Below, piece by piece: positions 38,940 through 48,300 of a DNA stretch of 64,000 nucleotides; the first letter of the stretch is position 1; each line of letters opens with the position of its first letter. Source of the DNA: Flavobacterium foetidum. GTDB lineage: Bacteria > Bacteroidota > Bacteroidia > Flavobacteriales > Flavobacteriaceae. The notes under the pieces are model-generated. The model had not been told where the DNA came from and did not search any database. It saw only the letters and a list, made by a program, of their open reading frames with translations. The stretch is taken from positions 186,001 to 250,000 of the forward strand of contig NZ_SJTF01000005.1 of assembly GCF_004634245.1 (NCBI RefSeq), written 5' to 3'. Made by a program: the position numbers and the translations under genes.

Positions 38940-39413
38940 ATGAAACTTTCAGAAATTAAGGAAATACTTAAAACAGTAGAAGCTGTAAATTTTGAGCTTC
39001 CAGACGGCGCATTGGTACCAGAATATTTTCACGTAACAGAAGTAGGTTTAGTAACCAAAACCTTTATTGACTGTGGCGGAACAGTCAGAAAAGAAACGGT
39101 TGTAAATTTTCAGCTGTGGAATGCCAACGATTATGATCACAGGCTCAAACCTCAGAAGCTGATTCAAATTATCGAACTTTCTGAAAAAGTGCTCGGAATT
39201 GAAAACCATGACATTGAAGTAGAATATCAGAACACTACTATCGGCAAATATGCTTTAGATTTTAATGGCAAGAATTTTATTTTATTGAACAAACAGACAG
39301 CCTGTTTAGCGCAAGACCAATGTGGGGTTCCGTCGGATAAGCCTAAAATAAAATTGTCTCAATTTCAATCTGACAATGCGAACTCTTGCACGCCAGGCGG
39401 AAGTTGTTGTTGA
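38940..39413 (+). CDS. DUF6428-type protein of arsenic gene clusters
   Basis: 157-residue cytoplasmic protein with no signal peptide. I recognise it as the DUF6428 type that accompanies ArsR and phosphatase-type arsenate reductase genes in Bacteroidota. The function is unknown. The C-terminus NSCTPGGSCC, with an earlier TACLAQDQCG, gives a cluster of cysteines suitable for thiophilic metal binding. It starts after the repeat-filled gap and lies 20 bases before the reductase gene. Role in arsenic handling is inferred from neighbours. Confidence 0.72.
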   Translation: MKLSEIKEILKTVEAVNFELPDGALVPEYFHVTEVGLVTKTFIDCGGTVRKETVVNFQLWNANDYDHRLKPQKLIQIIELSEKVLGIENHDIEVEYQNTTIGKYALDFNGKNFILLNKQTACLAQDQCGVPSDKPKIKLSQFQSDNANSCTPGGSCC

Positions 39414-39433
39414 TTAATAAATGATTACACAAA

Positions 39434-40054
39434 ATGTTATATCAAGAAATCGAGAATACGGTTAAAACATTTGATTTTACAAAGATAACTCTAGAGCGCA
39501 AAAATGTGCTGCAACCTTTAATCGACTACATTCAGACTAAAGTGGATTGTAAACTGGAAATCAGATTAAACTTAATCTGCACCCACAATTCTAGAAGAAG
39601 TCATTTATCACAGGTTTGGGCACAGACAGCGGCATTTTACTATGATTTAAAAAATGTTTTCTGCTACTCAGGCGGAACCGAAGCAACTGCACTATTTCCG
39701 ATGGTCGTCCAGACCTTAGAAGATTCAGGATTTATGATTACAGCTCTATCCCAAAACACAAACCCTGTTTATGCCATAAAATATGCCGAAAATGAACATC
39801 CTGTAATTGGTTTTTCAAAAACCTATGATAATGATTTCAACCCAAAAAATAGATTTGCCTCAATAATGACCTGCTCGCAAGCCGACAGCGGATGCCCGCT
39901 TATTGCTGGCGCAGAGAAAAGAATTCCGATTACTTTTGAAGACCCCAAAATTGCTGACGGCACAGCACAACAGAAAGAAATATATCGAGAAAGAAGCCTG
40001 CAGATCGGCACTGAAATGTTTTATGTCTTCTCCCAAATAAAAAACAAACATTAA
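39434..40054 (+). CDS. Low-molecular-weight phosphatase-type arsenate reductase-like protein
   Basis: 206 residues, related to LMW protein-tyrosine phosphatases and thioredoxin-linked arsenate reductases. The P-loop CTHNSRRS (Cys49 to Ser56) fits C-x5-R-S. MTCSQADSGCP supplies further cysteines, and ITFEDPKIADG contains the DP loop acid. It is longer than ArsC (about 130) because of an N-terminal extension of about 40 residues. Together with ArsR and DUF6428 it suggests arsenate reduction, but the expected Acr3 or ArsB efflux pump is not downstream. Phosphatase activity on another substrate remains possible. Confidence 0.82.
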   Translation: MLYQEIENTVKTFDFTKITLERKNVLQPLIDYIQTKVDCKLEIRLNLICTHNSRRSHLSQVWAQTAAFYYDLKNVFCYSGGTEATALFPMVVQTLEDSGFMITALSQNTNPVYAIKYAENEHPVIGFSKTYDNDFNPKNRFASIMTCSQADSGCPLIAGAEKRIPITFEDPKIADGTAQQKEIYRERSLQIGTEMFYVFSQIKNKH

Positions 40055-40214
40055 CCAGAAAACAACATTTAGAAAATGCCTTTTACCAAGAATAACAAAC
40101 ATTTTTATTGAAATCTTTTAAAACAAAAAAATCCTTGTAAGTTGAATTGCCTCAAAATAGTATATAACATTTGGGGCGTATCCTAAATACCTACAGGGAT
40201 TTTCCTGATATGGA

Positions 40215-40454
40215 CTAACTTTTACGAACTAAATAAAAAAGTATTTCTTCTTCCAGCTCTTTAGATAAGTTTTCGCATTGCTGCTCTTTAGAAAAATTCT
40301 TTTCTCTTTTCTTTCTATACTTTTCCACATCGGCAATATTACTGCAGTAATTGTCGCAAATCTCTTTGAATTTGTCATCTTGCAAATACATCTTTCGCAT
40401 CGAATCAAAATATTCGGCAAATTTCATATTGTATAATCTATCCGGTAAAGACAT
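40215..40454 (-). CDS. Small charged hypothetical protein
   Basis: 79 residues, predicted helical and highly charged (many Lys and Glu), without signal peptide or membrane segment. Three cysteines are spread through it (CDNYCSNI and QQCENL). It lies alone between the arsenate reductase and a repeat-containing gap, on the opposite strand. I do not recognise a family. Coding is supported only by a complete frame with a reasonable composition. Confidence 0.5.
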   Translation of the reverse strand: MSLPDRLYNMKFAEYFDSMRKMYLQDDKFKEICDNYCSNIADVEKYRKKREKNFSKEQQCENLSKELEEEILFYLVRKS

Positions 40455-40670
40455 CTTTTTAAAGTTTAGATAATTTCATATTAGTTAGATTCTTTTAAAT
40501 CAACAAAATTGCAAGTTGTTTTTATTATTTTACAGTCGAAGACTTTCAAAACAGAAAAAAACTTTACTATAATCTTTTTCATTGAATGCTGTTTTTAAGG
40601 TTTAACTCTAAAACGATATCAAATGTATTAACAGCAAATAATTTTTCACTGATACTGTCTTCTCAAACAG

Positions 40671-40692
40671 GTTGCATCTTATAAAATGCAAC
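40671..40692. other. Isolated hairpin
   Basis: GTTGCAT and ATGCAAC, seven paired bases with an 8-base loop. A T5 run follows six bases later on the plus strand. It is not adjacent to a gene end, so its role is unclear. Confidence 0.35.
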
Positions 40693-40783
40693 GAAGTTTT
40701 TATTGAATACGGAAATTCAATCATTTACAAGAATCTGGTCCTTTTATCGTTGTGAAAAATCTTCTTAAGTATAATCCTTTTGA

Positions 40784-40918
40784 TGAAATAGAATAAAATA
40801 GCTTTATTCAAGGATTAAAATCTAATTTGATTTGCTAAAATCTATGTGGAAATCCTTTTGCTTATAAATTTTTCACGCAGATTAAAACAGATTAAAGCAG
40901 ATTTAGACAGATTTATAT
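40784..40918 (+). repeat. CAGAT-type intergenic repeat, copy B (intact)
   Basis: Matches copy A at 38579-38900 apart from the inserted element and about 12 extra bases. CAGAT boxes start at 40878, 40888, 40898 and 40908. This is the empty-site reference for the element at 38596-38788. Confidence 0.85.
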
Positions 40919-40930
40919 AGTTAAGCATAA

Positions 40931-40962
40931 AACAGAAAGAGCCGCCAATAATCTGACGACTC
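40931..40962 (-). terminator. Intrinsic terminator of the secreted-protein operon
   Basis: On the minus strand GAGTCGTC pairs with GGCGGCTC (with two G-U pairs) around an 8-base loop, followed by TTTCTGTTTT. It lies 29 bases beyond the last stop codon of the operon. Confidence 0.75.
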
Positions 40963-40990
40963 AATCTCAACAAATGCAAACGTTTTTAGT

Positions 40991-41371
40991 TTATTCTACC
41001 AATTCAAAATCTCCCTGGTCTATATATTTGAGGGTTGCTGTATAATTGGTTCCTATTATTTGTGCGGCATTTTCGCCGTTGATCAAGGTAATCGGATTGA
41101 CTTGCGAAGTATTAATCGTAAAAGTCATCGTGTACACAACTCCATTTACAGAATAATCTACTCTAAAAGGCCTGTTTACATCGACAAAATTAGTTTCGAC
41201 TTTTATCCCGTATTTCAAATTCGGATTGATGCATTCGTTTTCGGCTATTTTTGAACCGTCAGCATGAACAAAAGAAATCTTTTGGGGATAAATTTCCGTT
41301 TCCTCATGTTCTGAACAACCAAAGAAAATGAACAGGACTAAAATCAAAATATAGTATGGCTTACTTTTCAT
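40991..41371 (-). CDS. Small lipoprotein, hypothetical
   Basis: 126 residues with a lipobox ending FIFFGC (Cys19). The mature part is short and beta-rich (FRVDYSVNGVVYTMTFTINTS), without a family I recognise. Its ATG overlaps the stop of the upstream gene in the form TAATG, so the two are translationally coupled. It is the last gene of the four-gene operon that begins with the collar-domain protein, and is followed by a terminator. A surface or periplasmic accessory role to the large secreted proteins is inferred. Confidence 0.75.
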   Translation of the reverse strand: MKSKPYYILILVLFIFFGCSEHEETEIYPQKISFVHADGSKIAENECINPNLKYGIKVETNFVDVNRPFRVDYSVNGVVYTMTFTINTSQVNPITLINGENAAQIIGTNYTATLKYIDQGDFELVE

Positions 41372-42279
41372 TATTGTTGTTTTAGATTTATAACTATTTC
41401 TTTACTAGTGCCGCCTACACTAACATTATATTTTCCGGCTTCCAAATTGTTAAAAATTGCCTGGCCATTCTGAATGTTCTGAGTTAGAATCTTAACTCCG
41501 TCTTTAGTAAGGTCTGCGGCTACTTCGTTCTCATCGTATAAAACTTTGATAACACCGCCAGCATAACATACTGCGTCTTTTTTATAAAATAAGGCGTTGC
41601 CCAATTTTACGGTTACCGTCCATTGTTTTACGACTGATTGGTCTTGTGAAAGGACTTGGAACTGAACCGGACTTGTAAAATCGATACTGTTTGAGCCAGA
41701 AACTTTGTTTGATGTTCCGATAAACAATTTGGCACCCGGACTTAATTCGAACAAAGCATTTAATGTCGTAACATTTGTCCCTTTGCCTGCATAAAGTGTT
41801 ATTTGCGATCCTTGAACCACTTTGGCTATGTTCAAATCCTTAAATCTAAAATCTACAATTTCGGCTTCGCTTTTTAGAGCAGGACTTGCAAAACTATACG
41901 ATTGGAACAAATCTCCATAGTGCTTGTTGTTTTCGAATACTTTTGTCTTTTCTACATTTTTAATAACATTGTTTGCCGAATCATAGATTTTGAAACTCAC
42001 CACTTCATTGTCTGTATTAGAAAAAACAGTCAAATAAACCATGTATTTTTTTTCTGTCTGCACATAAATGGGGCTTGCGATTCCGCGGCATTCTCCGTTT
42101 ACAAAAGCCGCTACCTTGTCTTTAGAATCTATTAAATCTTTTCCATCAACATTGAGGAAGCCTTCGAATGACATCGTATATTGAAATTTATTTTCATTTA
42201 CTGACCAGTCTGGCGATTGGCCAAATACCCTATTGCTGATTATAAATAGCAATAGTGTTATATGGATATAATTTCTCAT
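41371..42279 (-). CDS. Secreted protein sharing a module with the neighbouring giant protein
   Basis: 302 residues with a signal peptide ending VFGQ. Residues 25-135 (WSVNENKFQYTMSFEGFLNV to FQSYSFASP) closely resemble the module near residues 2353-2465 of the giant protein upstream. That module includes F.Y.M, the DKVAAFVNGECRG/DKIAAFYNDEVRG motif, and YLTVFSN/FLTVYSN. A second, beta-rich domain follows (about 140-230), then a short C-terminal domain. No T9SS sorting domain is seen. It is translationally coupled to the lipoprotein downstream, and a hairpin separates it from the giant gene. Confidence 0.8.
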   Translation of the reverse strand: MRNYIHITLLLFIISNRVFGQSPDWSVNENKFQYTMSFEGFLNVDGKDLIDSKDKVAAFVNGECRGIASPIYVQTEKKYMVYLTVFSNTDNEVVSFKIYDSANNVIKNVEKTKVFENNKHYGDLFQSYSFASPALKSEAEIVDFRFKDLNIAKVVQGSQITLYAGKGTNVTTLNALFELSPGAKLFIGTSNKVSGSNSIDFTSPVQFQVLSQDQSVVKQWTVTVKLGNALFYKKDAVCYAGGVIKVLYDENEVAADLTKDGVKILTQNIQNGQAIFNNLEAGKYNVSVGGTSKEIVINLKQQ

Positions 42280-42296
42280 TTTTAATTGATTAGAAA

Positions 42297-42330
42297 CTCC
42301 TAAAACAAGCTTGTACAGCTGTCTTAGGAG
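42297..42330 (-). other. Intergenic hairpin inside the operon
   Basis: CTCCTAA (42297-42303) pairs with TTAGGAG (42324-42330), with a weaker inner helix. There is no T run directly after it on the minus strand, so it may protect the giant-gene transcript or attenuate rather than terminate. Confidence 0.45.
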
Positions 42331-42345
42331 CTCAATTATTTATTT

Positions 42346-45300
42346 TTAGTTTTTGATAACTTTAGTTCTTACCAATTTTCCGTCAACTGCAACCTCAACA
42401 ATATAGACACCTTCTGCTATATTTGGAGAAATTGAAATCACGTTGTAGCCGCTTTCAACAATAGTTTTTTGGCTGAATACCAACTGACCGTTTACCGAAT
42501 AAAGCTGAACGTTTACTTCCTGCTTTTTGGTGGCATTCAGTTCTATGTTTAAAATTGATGCAAACGGGTTTGGATAAATACTGTTTTCGGTTTTTGAAAC
42601 TTCTTCTAAAATAACCGGATCAGCAATTGTTCCTAGCACCTCATTTCCTTTAAAAGTGAATGATTTTGAAGTCGTTTTTGTAGCGAATCCGTCTCCTAAA
42701 GCAAATGAAAGATTTTCTGCCTCATCTCCAAAAATGGTGATAAAACTCAATTCTTTTCCGTTAATCATTTGATTTCTTGCTTTACCTTTCAGTACACCTT
42801 TTGAATCGTAGACAAATAACTCGTCAAATCCTTGTGGAAGTAAAACTACTGCATTCATGTTTTGTGAATACGTTGTAAACTCAGAGTCGATTTCATCCTG
42901 GTTATTATTAGAGGCCGATTTTCCGGTTTTGCTTCTCTCCAAATTATCAGGATATTTGAAAGTCTGCTGCTTACTTGACTTAATCATGTAACCTTTACCG
43001 GCTTCTAAATACTTTAAAGTTCCGTTCCATCCGATGATTGGATCATAAATCGCAAACAAATTTTGAGATTTAATGACATCGCCATCAGCCGCATCAAAAT
43101 AAGCCAAAGCTTCATTTGTGGTTTGGTTTGAAGCCAAAGGATAAGCAAGCCAGTTCCACTCTTCTTTTATTGGGAAGCTCCAAGTTGCAACATCTACATT
43201 TTTTCCTTTAATTTTTAAGATCTGTTCTTCTGTGACATTTACTTTGTACATTTTAGCAGAAGAAAGTCCGCCGTTTACACTTATCGTACCAGACCATCCG
43301 CTGTTTGCAGGATTTGATTTGTCTTTAAAATACGTATCCAGCAATGCAGGAGAATGACTCAAAATACGGTTTGAAGTTTCTAAATTCAATCCCTTAGTCA
43401 ATGCATTCAAATCTGAGAAATTGGCGTCATTAGTATTTAAAGAAATCCATGTCCATCCTTTGTTCAGTTTAATTTCTTGCTCGACTAAACCTGAGTTCAC
43501 AAAAATATAAGGCTTGCTCAAAGTTCCTAACACCTCATTATTCCTGAACACAATAGATGCATTTGTTTCTACAGAAGCTTCTAAGATTTTGCCCTGAGAG
43601 GCATCCCAGATTTTAAACTTCAGATTTTCTCCTGAATTTGCGTTGCTATAAACCGTTAAAAAGGCGAAATATTCCTTATAAGCCTCATTGTAAACCAATT
43701 TGGCAGATCCTCGTACTTCGTCATTATAAAAAGCAGCGATCTTATCGTAAGAATCAGCAGACAGTACACCGTCTACTTTTACTTTTCCGATGATGTTCAT
43801 ACTGTAATCAAAACGAGTTGGATCAATATTCCAGTCTGGTTCTGGAGCTAAAACTCTTAATTTTACCTGCAATTTTTGGTCGTAGCCAAAATCGGTCTGC
43901 AAGTATAAATTCTCCAGATACTCTCCTACTGCTACATTTTCATCGATAGTAGCCTTAATCGTGGTCCTGCTGTTTGGATCTAAAGTTCCCGATGTTCTGC
44001 TTAAAGTTAACCAGCTTGGCGCATTGCTTATGTTGTAAGGCTGTTGTTTTCCGCCTTTGTTCACCAATGTAATTTCGAAAGTTTTAGTTTCGCTGCTATT
44101 CTTAGTAAGGTCTACGATTTCGTTGTAACCTTCGGCGAACCAGCTTACTTCGTTACGGTTAACATAAGCCGTCCAAGTCACTGGAGATTCTTGCATATTG
44201 TTGGCGCTGTCAAACATTCTGTGAACCGTAATATCAAGGATCTGTCCTTCTAATGATGCCCAATCTGTAATAACTGGCGCAATAATCATTTCGCCATCTT
44301 TAATAACATTCGTAGTTACAAATTTGACCAACTGACGTTCTGGTTTTATTGCCGGTGTATCATTAGAATAATTCACGGTTCCGCCACTTAAAACTGCGTT
44401 GTTTACCACCACAGTCTGATTAGCGTCTGCATGATAATATCTCGGACCGTTTGCTGTAACCGGATCCGGAACATTCATCCTAGAGTATAACAACAAACCA
44501 ATGCTTTCTACATCAACTTCATTATAACTGTCTCTTGTTATCTGCTCCACATTACGAAGTGTATTCCACAAACGGAATTCATCAATCTTACCTGTAAAAA
44601 CTCGGTCGACAGTTTCTTTGCCGGCAAGGTCACGAGAACCTCTAGCTCCCAGCCAAATTTTATTTCCAGAGAAACCTCCAATAGAAGTCATCTGATTTGA
44701 AGATACTAATTTGGCATCTACATAAGTTCTCAGCGATCCCGCTCTACTAAACAATAACGTTACATGATGCCAAGCGTTGTCTGAAAGTCCTTTTGTGGTT
44801 AAAACATAAGATTGTCCTTCACTTTTCAATAAAAGATTACCTGAATTATTCATATCAACCGACCATTTATTCGATAATCCGTTGCTTTGAATTACATCTG
44901 AACCGTCACCTTTTCCGTTTGAGAAAATAGTAGCTTCCTGCGAAGTGCCGGTTTTGACCCAAAACTCCATGGTCGCATCCATCTCTTTAGTTACCTGAAC
45001 AAAATTCACATTGTCCATAACCAAATACTGACCGTTGTTAAAATCGTATGAAGTACCTTTAGGTTTGATATCCCAAGATGTATTTACGGTCGCATGCTTA
45101 AATCTAGCTAAATCTTTGGCTAAGGCATCTCTACCTTCGTTCATCGGCCAGTAGCCAACCAGATTAGCTTCATTGCCTATCATTTTAGAATACATTTTAG
45201 CATAAGCATCTTCTCTGCTTAATGTTTTATTCCATAAACGAAGATCATGTAGGTTTCCGACAAAAGTGTTGCCTCCAACTACTAAGGCGTTGTTGTTGGC

Positions 45301-48300
45301 AAACTGCGTGTTGGCTTTGCCACTTTTTGAACCGATTTCGACATCATCTTCAAAAATTCTGTAATCACCATTACTGCTGTTGTATGTAAAGGCATAATGG
45401 TGGAATAGATTATCATTTTTTAATCCTCCCTGAACCGTAATATCGCCTAATGTGAAAGAAATATTTCCATTATTCAATCCGATGTTCAAACCGCCGTCTT
45501 GCGAAACTATTGAAGCACTAGACGTTTTGGTTTCATTGTTAAGCCAGAATTCAAGACTTAAATTGCCCGAACTGATTCTAGGACTGTTGATCACGGCAGT
45601 ATTGTTGTTTCCTTCAAAACGCAGACTTACGTTATGATCGATTTTTAACTGATTTGTTTGTCCTTTAATTTCGATTGTACTAACTGCAGAATTGTAGAAA
45701 ATATTTTCGTTAAAACTTATTTTCAAATCTTCGCCAGCGCTTAAAATACCGTTTGTCGGCAGCGGTGTACCAAATAACTGAGGCGCACTTAAATCGACTG
45801 ATCCAGATACAACATCTGCAATGAACTCTGTACCATTGCTGCAAGTGCTTCTCGCTCTGATTTGATATTTCCCGTCTGCTAATTTTAAAGCAGCTATATC
45901 AAAATTGTATGTTAGGCTAGTTGCCGCGCCAATAGACGAAATCTCTGTTTCATTGTTTTTAACCGCTTCATCGTAAAATTCAGTACTACCGTAATAGGTA
46001 TGAAGGCGAATCCAATTTGGACTTGTAGCTAGTTTATACTCCAAATCAATTTTCTTGAAGCTTTTAAACTTGGTGTTGTATCCATTCAAGTTTATTGCCA
46101 AGGGTTTGGTTGTTCCATCTGTATTAAAAGCTTTTTCTCGGTTGTATACCCAGTTATTCAACGGAGCATTTACCGATACAGTTGAACATGACGGAACAAA
46201 ACTTGCTGAAATCAATACTTCTGAGCTCACATCAGAGCCATCGCATAATGACTGCAATCTGACCTTTATATCCTTATATTCATAAATATCTGAAATAGAT
46301 TTTCCTAATGTCAGTTTATAAATTACTTCTCTTCCGTAAGGCACGTGAACGATTGTACCGTTTGGTTCAATGTTGATCAAGGCATTATTCGGATTAGTAG
46401 TATTGTCTACCACTAATAAGAAATCGGCATCAGAACCCGAAACGCTGTTATTTTGAAGTTTTAATTCAAACTCCGCATTTTTGGTTTCCACCACATTCGT
46501 AACATCACTGTCTGTCACTGTCAGCACCGGAACTTCTACTTTTTGGGTAGCAAAACTTAACTTTTCACGTTTGTTTTCTGGCAGTTCATTAATTACGGTC
46601 GCAGTATCGCTGTACTCGCTTTTGTTATAAAAATGAGTCTGTTCTGCATCTTCGTAAGGGCAAGAAGTTCTTCCTCCTTGGGTAATGAAAACTGGACCGT
46701 TTCCGTCAAAAGAGTTGACAACATCTACGCTTAAAAAGTTGGCTTTATCATTATCTTTAAAAGTATAGCTTATGTTGGTCGTTGTGGCGTTTTCTTTAGA
46801 CAATGATGAATTGATATCCTGCTGAAAGAAAGCTTTTGTGTTTGCTTCCATCCCTACCTTGTTCACTTCAAAACCAATTATTGCGGCCACCGACTGATCT
46901 ATAACCAAATTGTATGAAGTAGTATTCGCAGTTACCACGCTGGTCTCTACACTACGAGAATACGATCCTAAACCTGCATCAAATGAAACGTTTTTCTCGA
47001 ATTCTGATCCAAGCATATTTTTAATTTCATTAGAAGATGTAAGCTGATTATTCAATCTTGCTTTTGCTGCAGGATCACTAATACCGTCATAAGCTCCTTT
47101 TACTTCGTTATTAAAGTTTGTTACGACAGCTGTTAAACCAGTTTTATAAGCCGCACGATCATTTTTAGCGGCGTATTTCACTTTTTCGTTATCCAAAATA
47201 ACTTTTCTCCATAAGCGAATCTTCTCCTCGTATTCTTCTCTTTTTTGCTTGTTGGCTGCATTATTAGGATCTGGTCCATTCAAAATATTCGTAATAAACG
47301 ATTCATACTCTGGAATCAAAGTCGTTAAGATGTGTTTTTGAGAATAGATAAAGAAAGTCTCAGTTGGTTTATCTACAAAACTAAGCGCTTTTTGTTTGCT
47401 TATGTAAACTGGAGCACTTGCAGTTCCTAAGTTGATATATTCGCTTGGATCTAAAGGCATAGACTGACCGTTTACAAACTTTTGAGGGATTGTTTTAGAG
47501 GTCTCAACATTATCATACGAACCGTAAAATATGTTTTTCGAGTTTCCGATATATAAATCTCCATCTGAACCTACATAATCTGTTGCATCGCTGGTTGAAA
47601 TCGCTTTACTAAAAGTATAAGTACTCGTAACCGACTTACCATCTTGAGAAGTATTAGAAAGCGACATACCTGTAACTGCCGAGTTTTGCTGTTCTATTGT
47701 TACTCTTGGCGTAGGAACCAGTCCACCCTGAAGTTCAAAATACATACCTCCTGCAATCGTAAGTTCTTCCTCTACTCCTTCTTGATGTGCAAAAGAAGCT
47801 TCAGATGTAAACGAAATACTTTCTCCTGCTTCAATCGAAGCAAAACTATTAGAACCTGGTGGATCTCTTAAAATAATTGCAGGAATATCTGGTGCTGCAG
47901 TTACAAAAGTCTGGCTTCCGTCTGCTTTTCCACCTAAAATAATTCCGGTATCATTAAAATTCTCAACCGGATAATCTACTTCGTTTAAGCGGTATTTTAA
48001 TGTGCTTTTTACTTCAAACGGCGGCGTGATTGAAGGAATACCTCCTTTAAAGGCATAGATCAATGTACTGCCATCTGCTGTAATCGTTTCAGAATCTGGC
48101 AAGGCCAAATTGTTTGTTTTTACCAGCTCACCATCTGTTACAGGAACCTTTACTTCTACTGGAGTTCCAGAATCATTATTGGTATAACGTTCAAAACGAT
48201 TCATGACAATTTTATACGCCATAAATTGTGTATAAACTGGTTTTGCAAAGTTTTCTGTAGACACCTTTGTTCCAGCAACATCAATGGTTTTATCAGAGGT

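Larger units (their letters stand above)
40455..40990. other. Gap with CAGAT repeat and hairpins
   Basis: 536 bases without a gene. It contains a hairpin GTTGCAT/ATGCAAC at 40671-40692, the uninterrupted CAGAT-type repeat at 40784-40918 and the terminator of the downstream minus-strand operon at 40931-40962. Nothing else stands out. Confidence 0.7.
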
